Shown: positions 54,019 through 63,847 of the stretch, piece after piece
How positions within the stretch are numbered: the stretch's first letter is position 1
Layout of the letters: each line of letters opens with the position of its first letter
Assembly (NCBI GenBank): GCA_037127315.1
Contig: JBBBDQ010001271.1
Location: 612,501-676,500, forward strand
Source of the DNA: Ascarosepion bandense
Lineage: Eukaryota; Mollusca; Cephalopoda; Sepiida; Sepiidae
Length of the DNA: 64,000 nt
Direction of reading: 5' to 3'
Program-made: the position numbers and the translations under genes
Notes under the pieces: model-generated
What the model was told of the DNA's origin: nothing
The model's database searches: none
What the model saw: only the letters and a program-made list of their open reading frames with translations

Positions 54019-54629
54019 AAGTACAAGAATTTAAGTACCTAGGAAGTGTTCTAACAGGAGATGGAAAGTGCGACACGGAGATCCGAAAGCGAATTGGCAT
54101 GGCAAAGGACGCGTTCCAGAAGATGAGCAAAATACTAACACAGGAAAATCTCAATAGAAACGAAGAAAAGAGTGCTAGACTGCTACGTGATGTCAGTTCT
54201 TCAATACGGCAGTGAATGCTTGACAATATCGTCGAAAATGAGGACAAAATTGGAAGCGGCCGAAATGTGGTTCTACAGAAGGATGCTACGGATATCGTGA
54301 ACTGAGCATACAAGCAACGACGAGGTGTTAGAAAGAATGGCAACAAAAATGAAATTGATGCTGAGCATCAGGAAGAGACAACTGAAGTTCCTGGGACATG
54401 CAATGAGGAAGGAGAGCCTGGAGAACCTGATACTGACTGGACAGATAGAAGGAAGGAGAGACAGAGGAAGGCAGCGCATAACATATTTGCAGGGTCTGAT
54501 CAAGTGGATGACGGAACGGGGGTTGCCAGTAGCAACAGGAGCAAACATACTAAGAGCCACAAGGGATAGGGAGACGTGGAGATCCATGATCGCCTACGTC
54601 CTGAAGGGACAGGGCACATAGAAGAAGAA
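54019..54629 (+). mobile_element. RTE-type LINE inserted into the Penelope-like element
   Basis: It starts KYLGSVLTGDGKCD-like (QEFKYLGSVLTGDGKCDTEI region), RKRIGMAKDAFQKMSK, MWFYRRMLRIS, MLSIRKRQLKFLGHAMRKE, ENLILTGQIEGRRDR and MIAYVLKGQGT, then (GAA)n at about 54619-54629. AAGGTTTTT flanks it on both sides (about 54007 and 54628) as the target-site duplication. It is the least decayed RTE C-terminus in the window. The opening reads VFKYLGSVLT after one stop. Confidence 0.9.
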
Positions 54630-54722
54630 GGTTTTTATTAATTCGTAAGTAGAGTTAATGTTATATTTATTAGGTAGAGATGGTGTAATTAATTTATTGA
54701 TAATTTTTGCATCCACTCCAAC
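54630..54722 (-). mobile_element. Penelope-like element, 5'-side continuation
   Basis: The minus strand reads SLPNKYNINSTYELIKT, which continues in frame into LRSQKPNNGILASLDVESLF on the other side of the RTE insertion. The element is then cut by an RTE scrap (about 54723-54778, minus). Confidence 0.82.
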
Positions 54723-54778
54723 ACCGTGCGCTCAGTCCATAGTAACCTCAGCATTCTTCTTCAGAAGAACCACTAGAT
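54723..54778 (-). mobile_element. RTE-type LINE scrap
   Basis: The minus strand reads WFFRRMLRLLWTER-like residues (TGGTTCTTCTGAAGAAGAAT and GAGGTTACTATGGACTGAGC). Confidence 0.65.
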
Positions 54779-55423
54779 ATAAAATTTTGAATTTTTAATA
54801 TGCCATTTTCTATTATCTAATCTGAAAGGTTTCAATAAAATAATCTATTTCCCTTTTAGTATTTATTCAAATCAATTAGGAGATTTTTGTTTAAAGCGCA
54901 ATCTTTTTTTTTTTTTTTAACTGCTTTGTATTTTTTATGCCGGGCGTTCTTTCCAATAAGCACAGATTCAAACTAAGAAAACTACTATCCAAATATCCAA
55001 GTCGACGCTATCCGCTCCTGTGCCTTCAAAATTTAATCGTAAAAAAAAAAAAAAAAAAAAAACAAAAAAAAAACAAACTCAACTTATAGACGAGTATATA
55101 CAGTTAAAAAAACAAAAATAAACTGCTATCAGCTATTTGATTTGACGCTCCGCCCCCTTGAGAATTCAGGATGGAAAGTAGATGAATGAAAGAAGCCAAG
55201 CATTCTTTCATTTGTCTTATTGCATTAATTTCAAGTTGAACTCTTTCCCGAGTTATCATTAGAATTATTGCTTTTCATGTCGAAATGGCACGTTCATCGT
55301 CCCACGAGAATTAATCGTTTAATTGAACTGTAAAGACAGGCCTTTATTTACTTTATTAACACAAACGATTTATTATTATTATTATTATTATGTTGTTATA
55401 GCTGTTGTATTTAATGCAATTTT
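54779..55423. other. AT-rich spacer with poly(A) runs
   Basis: Oligo-T at 54906-54919, oligo-A interrupted by C at about 55040-55073, and an ATT run at 55370-55391. No gene. Confidence 0.6.
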
Positions 55424-55539
55424 TATGGCCACTTCACGTTGAAACACCGGTTTTTGTACGATCACCGAAGATAAGTAATGTCGAGCTTGGTCAGTATCAA
55501 GATGGGTGACAATTTCCCAATATCTAGCGCTGTAAGCTT
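55424..55539 (+). pseudogene. 5S rRNA-derived sequence (pseudogene or SINE head)
   Basis: TATGGCCACTTCACGTTGAA, ACACCGG, GATCACCGAAGATAAG, GTCGAGCTTGGTCAGTA, GATGGGTGAC and AGCGCTGTAAGCTT follow the order of animal 5S rRNA from its start to its 3' end. The box A, intermediate element and box C region (AAGATAAG, GATGGGTGAC) is recognisable. Changes such as the degraded GCCTGGGAATACC segment show it is not a working 5S gene. SINE-like sequence follows, so it may be the head of a 5S-derived SINE (SINE3-type). Confidence 0.78.
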
Positions 55540-55589
55540 GGGTATGCAGGAAGGGCAAAAGCTAATGGCTTATAATCGTAATAGGAAAG

Positions 55590-55695
55590 CTAAAATCCAA
55601 TTTCAATTGGGTTTGTTATGTTCAATTACGTGCAAATACACTTCGTAAAGTGATGAATACACCTCTTCCCCCTCCAGCTATAGGTTAATTACTAA
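55590..55695 (+). mobile_element. SINE family A-like body downstream of the 5S-like head
   Basis: CAATTACGTGCAAATACAC, AAAGTGATGAATACACCTCT and CCCTCCAGCTATAGGTTAA match the proximal body of SINE A in plus orientation (CTTACGCGCAAATACCC, GTATTAATCCGTCTC, CCCTCCAGTTATGGGTTAA). The rest of the body is missing. Confidence 0.6.
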
Positions 55696-56100
55696 GACTT
55701 ATTAGTAAATCATTATATTACAAGAAAGTGGAAATTTCAAATTTTAGCATCTTAAAAATGTTCAAAATAACTGACAAACTATTCCCCCGAAACAGCAAAT
55801 TATAAATAATTATAAATTAAAATTAGTTACAACTGCATGAATAATATAGAGATAACTCAGTCCAGTAAAGACAAAAATTAAGTAAGCGCTATAAAAAAAA
55901 AAAAAAAAAAAAAAAAAAACCCAACTTAAAAGATAGATATTACCAAATTTCTTTCTTTCGAAAAAAAAAAATAAAAAATAAAAAAACAAACAAACAATAC
56001 ATCCCTATAAAAACACTGAGCCAAAAAGAAATCACCACCAAAATCTAATGGGAAATTTTAAGAAGAGCAGCCCCCATACAGTATTAGCAGTAAAAAATGT
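55696..56100. other. AT-rich spacer with (A)n
   Basis: An oligo-A of about 28 at 55892-55919 and AT-rich sequence; no gene. Confidence 0.6.
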
Positions 56101-56260
56101 AATTTTTTTTTTTAATCATATCACCCCTAGCAAGGCGGTAACGCCACTGAAGCGCAGGGGGCTACGTAAGAGTGAAAAGGTTAGAAAAGAGAAAAACCGG
56201 AAACCACATTCTAAACAAGGAACAAGGGATGAGCCTCTTCATCTGTTCAATAGACGTGGG
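56101..56260 (-). mobile_element. LINE 3' tail with shared UTR
   Basis: The minus strand has UTR (CTTGTTTAGAATGTGGTTTC), tail (GTAGCCCCCTGCGCTTCAGT) and oligo-A (56101-56113). It is nearly the same as 53470-53613, including the GAGGCTCATCCCTTGTTCC start. Confidence 0.85.
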
Positions 56261-56378
56261 TGGAGTGTGAACCGGGCGATAGTTTAGTCAATCTACTCCA
56301 ATTGAGAAAAAAAAGAAAAGAGTGAAAATATTGGAAAAAAAGAAAGCCGGAAACCACGTAAGAAAAATAGCAATAATT

Positions 56379-56415
<37 letters not shown>

Positions 56416-56845
56416 CACACTTAAACAAATTCAAAAATAAAGTCATGCATTTGCGAATAAGTCCTGAAAATTTCATTAAAATCTGACAATTATTTTATTT
56501 TTGCAAGAATTTCCATAAAATTGAGTTTTTAACCCCAAAAAACGCAAATAATACACAATGCTAATCTTTGGCGCATTCACTGACGCAATCAAAACAATTT
56601 CGAACTTTCTAGAAAGTATTGAAAATTTTGATAAAATAATTAAAATACCTTCATCTTTCTTCTTAATAATAATGTAGGAAATATTTTCTCGCAAATTACT
56701 CGAATATCGGGCCAGAAAAAGAAAATGCTGACAATTCAACTCGCCGGTACAATATTGCGAACTGCTATCCACCTAACCAGTTAGACCCAAAAACATTCTT
56801 CCCCGCTTCGAGAACAACGACTGCTTTTATCGGCCGATCAATTTT
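56261..56845. other. AT-rich spacer
   Basis: An oligo-A of about 33 at 56380-56413, then plain AT-rich DNA. An inverted CCAAT motif at 56849-56853 precedes the candidate exon. Confidence 0.55.
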
Positions 56846-56950
56846 TTTCCATTGGCCGAGAACTCAGAGAGGATGCCAAATATTTGCATACACTCCTATA
56901 GCGATTCCTGCGACAGACTTTTTTTTTTTTTTTTAATATTCCTTCTTCAG

Positions 56951-57061
56951 CATGTTATGCGGAATATGTGCCCCTTTTTTCTGTTTGGGTCTGTAATTTT
57001 CTTTTTCGCCGCATTTTCCGTCGTAGTATTAACGCGACGCGCTGTCGCTTGGTTTGACGAG
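56951..57061 (+). CDS. Candidate internal coding exon (membrane segment)
   Basis: It is preceded by a long polypyrimidine tract and TTCTTCAG and followed by GTAAGT. The 111-bp block is open in one frame with whole codons at both ends (phase 0-0): HVMRNMCPFFLFGS, VIFFFAAFSVVVLT, RRAVAWFDE. The centre would make one membrane-spanning helix followed by RR, a positive-inside pattern. It is more GC-rich than its surroundings, with several CpGs. I do not recognise the protein. Flanking exons are not evident within the window. Confidence 0.45.
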
Positions 57062-57349
57062 GTAAGTCGCCGTTTTCTTCACTATAAATAACAAACATTT
57101 TAACGATAAAACTTTACTTTTATTAAGTTTTTTTCATCATAGAATGTTCTTTTTTAGAAAATTTTTAGAGATCCCTAATTTAAACGGTTCTAAATTATCT
57201 GTATTGATACACTTGTTCTGATCTATGCTGTAGACGCTGTGTAGTCTGCCACCGTTACTTTTACAATGATAATGGCTATAGTAATAGTAGCCGTTTCCCT
57301 ATAAGGAAGCATTAAACATTCATTGGCTGAAGAAATAATACTATTTTCA

Positions 57350-57745
57350 GCTGAAATTTATAAATCTTTCTCTTAAAACAATTTCTCAGGAAAATAAGTT
57401 TCTCAAATCAAGTTAGCTGTTATGGCGCCTTCCAATATTGATAAGGAGTGCCTTCTTAATCTGAAGTAGTCTGAAATGTCAACATCTTGATTTTATCATT
57501 CGTTTCTTTTTGGAGTTGATGTTGTGATATCCATTTTAATTGTTGCTGTTATTAAAAGTCCTCAAGTGATGGGGTGTCTGTTATTTGGTATTCTTTAGCA
57601 CCAGTTCATTAATTTCAAAGAAGTGTGATAGTCTTCATTCGCTAAAGGGCATTTTAAGCAATGATCTTAGAAAGCGGTTGTATACTGATGGCAGTTTACA
57701 TAATGTGTAGATCTTGATGATCGTTTTTACTACGCGAACATCTAA
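57350..57745. repeat. Dispersed repeat X, copy 4
   Basis: The TAAATCTTTCTCTTAAAACA block, GTCAACATCTTGATTTTATC and TCTGTTATTTGGTATTC match copies at 23.9 and 33.2 kb in the same orientation. Confidence 0.65.
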
Positions 57746-58140
57746 AGGCGCCAGAATGTTAGCTTGACCACTGTTTCCAATATCAAAGAACTGCCAATGC
57801 GTAACGCCCAACAGGCTCAGTTATTCCACGAAATGTTTACGTACTAAATGGAAAACTTACAATAAGATTTCTATTAAAACTGCTGAAACTGAACGCAGGG
57901 AGCGTATGATTGTCTCCTTGACATGACATCTTGCACGAAACTCTTTGTTCCGAAGTCTATATGTGCCCGCATTACCACCTGAAGATCAGCTGGAGACAGT
58001 GAGTAGAATGAGTGTCACAAGATGGACAAAGAGCTTGGAAAATTATATCAGAATATCTACTGTCTACGAGCATTCACATACTATATGGCGTCAAATGTGG
58101 CACCGTCCCTCAGAGTATTGTATTTGCATATGTTTATAAA

Positions 58141-58677
58141 ATCAAGTATAGAATCTAGTATCGGGTCAATATAAATCAAGCATTGAATAGCATAAGGAAT
58201 AAGTATACGATTAAGTATACGGTCAAGTATTGAATCAGTGATAAGATCAAGTATATAATCAAATATAAAATGAAGTATAGGATCAATTATAGGATCAAGT
58301 ATGGGATCATCTATAAGATCTAGTATAGGATCAAGAATAGGATCAATGATAGGGTAAGATTCATTATATGATCAAATATAGGAGCAAATATAAGATCAAG
58401 TATAGAATCAAGTATAAGATCAAGTACTGGATCAAATATAGGTTCAAGCATAATATCAAGTATTGTATCAAGTACAGGATCAAGTATGATATCAAATATA
58501 GGGTCAAATGTAAGATCAAATATAGGATCAAGTACTGGATCAAGAATAGGATCAAGTATAGGATCAATAATAAGATCAAATATGAGATCAAGTTTATGAT
58601 CAATTATAAAATCAACTATCGGATCCTGTATAGAATCAAATATAATATTAAGCATAGGATTAAGTATGATATCAATT
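58141..58677. repeat. 12-bp minisatellite, about 45 units
   Basis: Units of consensus ATCAAGTATAGG run with almost no indels from about 58370 to 58677 and less regularly from 58141. Because 12 is a multiple of 3 and stops are rare in the consensus, it stays open in several frames on both strands. It would encode tetrapeptide repeats such as IKYR (plus) and LDPI (minus). A translated product is unlikely. Confidence 0.93.
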
Positions 58678-58679
58678 CA

Positions 58680-59125
58680 CGGGAACGTTAGTGAATTTCT
58701 CATTCTAACTACATGGTCGAGATTTGTTTTCCTGCTGCAATACAGATTGTTATGTTGCAAAATGTCCTCTTCTCCTTCAGACGATTTTTTCTTCCAGTGT
58801 TTCATTTAAAGAAGCAAGTTACTGTAAAGTTGTTGACAGACAGTTTTGCCGGAAATCTTTTAAAAACGATTTTCTATTGAATCACATCAAAAACAGTGAG
58901 TAGCCCCATCCCATAGATTCCATAATCTAGAAAAAAAATCTTTAGTTTTCTTATTTTCCCAATAAATCCATTTTTCACTGAGTATTTACCACAGAAAAAA
59001 ATATCGATTTTGGACAAAGTAAAACCAATTTTCTAGTTCTATAATTGTTCATTAGTATTGTAAACGACATCGTTTTACTAAAATTCACCCAATACAATGA
59101 TCATCGGCCACTCAAAATCCCCCAG
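58680..59125. other. Gene-free spacer
   Basis: Nothing recognised. Confidence 0.5.
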
Positions 59126-59129
59126 ATAG

Positions 59130-59610
59130 AATTGAGCGCAGTACTCAGTCGTAACTCATCTAGCAAAGCAAACTTGCTAATTATTACACCACGTCAAAAG
59201 ATCCAGAGCTATTTTCTAAGCGTAGCTTAGATGTGGCCCAAAACCGAGAGTATGGGGCACTCAGTGAGGATCGAACTCACTACTCAATTGTAAGGATTCT
59301 AGCGAGATAAGCTTGCTAACCATTACACCGAGGTGTCCTAAGTATTTATCCAAGCGTAGCTTAGATGTGGGACAAGGCCGAAAATATGGGCACCCATTGA
59401 GGATCGAACTCACTACACAATTGTAATGATTCTAGCGAGATAAGCTTGCTAACCATTACACCGAGGTGCCCTAAGTGATTATCTAAACGTAGCTTAGATG
59501 TGGAACAAGGCCGAAAGTATGGGGCACCCTGTGAGAATCGAACTCATTTCGCATTTGTAATGATTCTAGCGAGACAAGCTTACTAACTATTACACCACGT
59601 GGTGGTGCCC
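59130..59610 (-). mobile_element. tRNA-derived SINE family B, tandem array of three plus a partial
   Basis: tRNA-like segments on the minus strand lie at about 59254-59338, 59388-59471 and 59521-59610; a worn partial is at 59140-59195. The landmark CGTAGCTTAGATGTGG begins at 59221, 59355 and (as ACGTAGC) 59487, so the period is 133-134 bp. In the second, GGGCACC pairs with GGTGCCC as a 7-bp acceptor, with TGAG-TTCGATC-CTCA as T-arm and GTGTAATGGTTAGCA as D-arm side. At about 84 nt it resembles a long-variable-arm tRNA. Confidence 0.78.
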
Positions 59611-60495
59611 AAAATGCATGATAATGAATGAGGTGTGTGATATGAACGTAATAGGAGAAGAAAGAAATAAAGACCATCAGGATATGTAGAAAAGATAACG
59701 ATTAACCCTAGAGTTGAAGAGATCAAGATTGTCGTGTTCAGTGTAAGCATCTACGCAAGAGACTGTTACATGAAGTAGCGGTTCTTGGGAAAAAAATCTC
59801 TCTGAGTGGAACTTACTTCTTACCACTGGAATACGGACTGAACAAGAGTGATTCTACCCAGTGAACGCAGAAAGGTGGGTTACTTTGTAAAAGTGTGAAT
59901 TGGTGGTACGTAAGGCTGGGGATCGTCGTAAATACAGTAAACATCAACTAAAAATCTATTTTGACATTTTGCAAAAACCAGCACAGGAAATTTTGTATCG
60001 ATGTAATAAATCGATCAAGATAGTTCCCATTCCTTGCTCTTGCCAGTGCTGAAATATAAAAAACAAAAGAAATGAAAATGGAAAAAGAACAACAAACAAT
60101 GGACTCATTATTTCATACTTGAGTGTAGATGAATCTGACATAGCGAACATAAAAACAGACAAATGCATAAAATGCACTTAGACTTAAAATAATTCCTTTC
60201 AGCGTTAATTTAGTTACAACTCCGACATCAAGAATGAATTAATGTCTTAGTAAACATCTGTATGAGAATATTCTTTCGCTAACTTCAAGCAGAGATCAAA
60301 AATCGTTTGCGCTAGTGGTAATTTCGACCAACACCACAAATGGCTACAAAACCAAAACATTAGCCTGAAAACTCGAGGCATATTCTTGAATAACTACGTC
60401 AAATTTTAATATGGATGTTATACATGGTACAAAACCTGCTCAGAAATCTTTAAACTTTTACTTATATGCAACCGCTTTCTGATTTGAACAAGTGA
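59611..60495. other. Gene-free spacer
   Basis: A 73-codon minus-strand ORF (59956-60177) without resemblance; nothing else. Confidence 0.5.
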
Positions 60496-60499
60496 AGCC

Positions 60500-60620
60500 A
60501 CTAGTCATGGTAAAAAGACAATTTTTCGAACCTTGTGGACTGTGGCTACATAGTCACAAAGAACTGTACCAAATAACAGAAATCGCATCAATTTAGGACT
60601 ATCAACAGTAACGACTAAAA
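60500..60620. repeat. Dispersed repeat X fragment, copy 5
   Basis: CACAAAGAACTGTACCAAAT, AACAGAAATCGCATCA and ACAGTAACGACTAAAATG match 1845-1920 in the same orientation and the complement of 24015-24045. Confidence 0.6.
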
Positions 60621-60634
60621 TGTATATATAACAA

Positions 60635-61065
60635 TCTTTCAATCCACGAGTGACTAAGCAGAATTCCCGCAGTAGGTTGCCATTATTTTTTGTGGTAGAC
60701 TCTTTGCCAACCAAGGCTATATAACCTAGTCTATCCTGTTATTCAATCCTTCCATCAATATCACTCAGTTAAATGCCATACATGATACACGCTTGGGCGA
60801 TTATGTCTCTTTCAATCCACAGGAGTAACTAAGCAAATGATTTTCCCACAATAGGTTGCCATTTCTCTCTGCTTCTTAACCAAGGCTATAGAACCCAATC
60901 TGTCCTGCTATTGAACTCATAGCTGGAGGGAGAAGATATGGATCCATACCTTTCCCAAGGGTATTTGTGCCTAAATGAATGTAAAGAATTCAATTGGAAT
61001 TCGAACTCGGCTCTCCGATTTCTCATGCCGAGACCATATCCATTATAACACAATGCACGTCTCAG
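60635..61065 (-). mobile_element. SINE family A, partial body plus full copy
   Basis: A body-only unit (60640-60765) is followed by a full copy (60766-61065) with tail CACTCAGTTAAATGCC, body, and minus-strand B-box near 60995. The chain of body units resembles the array at 40.2 kb. Confidence 0.82.
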
Positions 61066-61440
61066 TATAAGAATTCTACACTGAGGTTTATGTGAAGAAT
61101 AAAGGTTATATTTTTTATAAATAAATTAAACATTTAGTATTTCAAAATGACTTTAGCTTCGTTTCACAATGTGTAACATTAACATTAGAAATATCCTATA
61201 TTTAAAATATATTTAATTTATACATTGTTCACACAACACCCACCAAGACCAGTAGACTAACTTTCTAACTTATCAAATTCCTACTCATACGTCATATCAT
61301 ATTTTATTATGGAAGTCATTTTTTTCACAACATTGGTATTAAATAATCAATGTTGGTAGATATTTTAGGATATACTGATATTAAAATGAAAATGAAAAAA
61401 AAAACATATGAAAAAGAAATATAGGTAGTAAATAAAGCAA
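61066..61440. other. AT-rich spacer
   Basis: Nothing recognised. Confidence 0.5.
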
Positions 61441-61444
61441 CTGG

Positions 61445-61860
61445 TTTTAAGTTATTTTCCACCCTGCAATCTCTTTCCAACAGACGAAAAGTTGGGAGCC
61501 TTTTGCTACTTTATCGCTATATCCATGGAAATTGTTCACACGAACTACATTTCTTAATTCCACTAATTCTAACTATAACTTACCATGCCACATACACTGA
61601 GTCGAACCATCCTCATCCTCTTAGTATTTTATTAGTATGAAGGGAGTCCCACTAAAACAGCTTCTTCCCACGAAGTTCTACTTTGTAGAACCAACTCCTG
61701 AGCAGATGTTGCCCTGACCACTACAATTGAAGAGATTCAAATATAGGGTTAACCGTTATCTTTCTCGGGTATCTTCATATGTGCTTCTTTGCTCTTATTC
61801 TTACCATTAAACAGCAACCTCCTTCAGTAACCCTCTACCTTGAGTAACTCTTGGGCCCCG
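61445..61860 (+). mobile_element. Diverged LINE C-terminal relic
   Basis: LQSLSNRRKVGSLLLLYRYI, HGNCSHELHFLIP, TESNHPHPLSILL, NSFFPRSSTLWNQL-like and CCPDHYN. These are C-terminal LINE blocks of a subfamily like 20.1 and 22.4 kb, with stops and shifts. Confidence 0.68.
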
Positions 61861-62880
61861 TATCGTCAAAATATATTTGGTCATCCAATTAAAATACCTT
61901 AAATATTTTTGTTTAATTATTTATTATTATTTTAATTATTGAATCAGAAGTAATATATGTCCACAATACTTATTAGGTACCTAATTATTGTTAAATAATT
62001 ATTGCTTTAGATCATTATCGTACACTTTACAATTTTAGACAAAAATTCTGTTCGCCTTTAAAACACGGTGAATTATAAATTATATAATTTACTATATATC
62101 AATAGGTGACATTACAATTGTTAGTACTATTATTATTACTATTATTATTATTATTATTATTTTGTTTATATTATTTAATACTATGAAAATTATATTGTAG
62201 ACTTATATTTTATAAACTATATTGTAGATTTATGATATGCTAAAAAACAGAAAATTTATTCACATAAAGATTCTTAAATACAAATTTTAACAAAAATCAA
62301 ATAAAAAAAATAAAATATTTAAATTTTAAATGTTTCAATATTTTTTACATATTTTTTCTGAGACAGGATGCATTTGAAATATAATTAAGTGAATTAATAA
62401 TCTGGAAATATTAGAACCATTAATAATTATCATCAGTGACTATAACAGTTTTCTTTTTTACGAAACAGTATAGAGTTAGTATATGGAAACTCTGTAATGA
62501 AGTAAACAGACTATTTCAAACTAGACATTTGCCTCTTGTCAGTATGACTTTTAAGGGAACTTTTGACTGGTTCAAACTGTTTCGAATGATTACACCAGTA
62601 ACGGTAGATACTCGTAATTTTGTATCCGTTTGGATATCGATAACCTGGAAAATGTCATCGTCAGCTGATCATTTTCCACCTTGTAAAATGTCTATGAGAG
62701 TACAGAGGTCATAATTTGGCCTATTCGAATTATTATACGCATGCTGTTTATTAAATTTATTAATCCTTATTCTAACTCGATGGTGAGGAATTCTGTTTCG
62801 TGTAGTGATTTCGATCCTGGCTAAAACCACCGAAATTCCAAATTTGTTAAGACCATTAAGATCTTAGAACTAAAACACTA
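61861..62880. other. Very AT-rich spacer
   Basis: An ATT run at about 62133-62162. The 92-codon ORF at 62436-62714 matches nothing I know. Confidence 0.55.
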
Positions 62881-62885
62881 ATATA

Positions 62886-63845
62886 CAGGGTGGGGCAGAG
62901 CAACTTGCTTATTTGAATTTGGCGCCCTGAAGCGATGGTTGCTCTGAGGATAGTGGGGAGAGGCTTACTCGAGAGTGCAGAATTTACAGTTTGTTTCTGT
63001 TTACTTTACAGGAACCTCAGTGTGAATCATGGAATTTGAACGCGCTTTTACTGTTGGGGCATATTTTTCAAGCGGTGGCTCAATCGTCGCCACGCAACGT
63101 GTATTTCGTCAACATTTCAATATTGCCACCCGTGGTCGTGTTCCTGGACGGCAGTCGACTGTTTCCTGGGTAAACAACTTCAGGGAAAATGGTGATGTAA
63201 AGAAGAAGAAATTTGGCCTCACACAAACAGCAAGGTCACCCCAAAATATTGAGGTGGTGAGATAATCTGTTTTGAGCTCCCCACCGACGGTCTGCAGGTA
63301 AACATGCATCTGCTTTAGGGTTGTCTGCCCGTTTTGTAAGATGAATTCTTCACAAAGAATTGAAATTTCATCCCTGGTGGAGATGTATGATTCCAGCAGG
63401 ACGGTGCCACCGCACACACATCGCGCGTGTCAATGACAGTTTTGCAGCAGAACTTTCCAGGACACCTCATCTCTTTGAGGAGCGATCTGCATTGGCCAGC
63501 ACGGTCCCCTGATTTATCATCCTGTGACTATTTTCTATGGGGCTACCGGAAGTCAGTTTTTTTTACAACGATCGTCCTAATACCCTGGCTCACCAGAAGA
63601 ACAACATTCGTCAAGCAGTCTCTAACATACCCACCGATATGCTGGAAAGAGTTGATCGAAACTCCAGAGTACTATTAACCCAGTGTATTGAGCGGAATGG
63701 ACGCCATCTGACTGATGTCATCTTAAAAGCTTGTAAAACAAAATTCAAATGTTGTAATTGAGGCTGTTTAAAGAATTACATGTATATCTGCATTATTTTG
63801 CTCTATTTGTTATTCCAAATAATCAAGTTACTCTGCCCCACCCTG
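62886..63845 (+). mobile_element. Tc1/mariner-superfamily transposon with DD41D-type spacing, internally deleted
   Basis: Ends: CAGGGTGGGGCAGAG at 62886 and its complement ending at 63845 form inverted repeats of about 32 bp with 2-3 mismatches, bounded by TA on each side (62884-62885, 63846-63847). ORF 1 (63029-63265) is an N-terminal helix-turn-helix region (TVGAYFSSGGSIVATQRVFR, TVSWVNNFRENGDV). After a deletion the catalytic half follows: FQQDGATAHT (second Asp, 63400-63402), ARSPDLSSCDYFLWG (third Asp, 63526-63528), then, after one shift, NNIRQAVSNIPTDMLERVDR. The first Asp region is missing. 960 bp; it cannot make an active transposase. Confidence 0.9.
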
Positions 63846-63847
63846 TA

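Noticed and set aside
55424..55539. A functional 5S rRNA gene
   Set aside because: Many substitutions in conserved helices, a degraded internal GCCTGGGA region, and no neighbouring 5S units.
58320..58691. Overlapping long ORFs on both strands that could be read as a repetitive protein gene
   Set aside because: They arise from the 12-bp minisatellite, whose unit length is a multiple of three and whose consensus lacks stops in several frames.
59388..59471. A functional tRNA gene (copy with the best cloverleaf)
   Set aside because: The acceptor and T arms pair, but no convincing anticodon stem could be drawn and two extra bases separate the T stem from the acceptor. The tandem context with SINE tails favours a tRNA-derived repeat.
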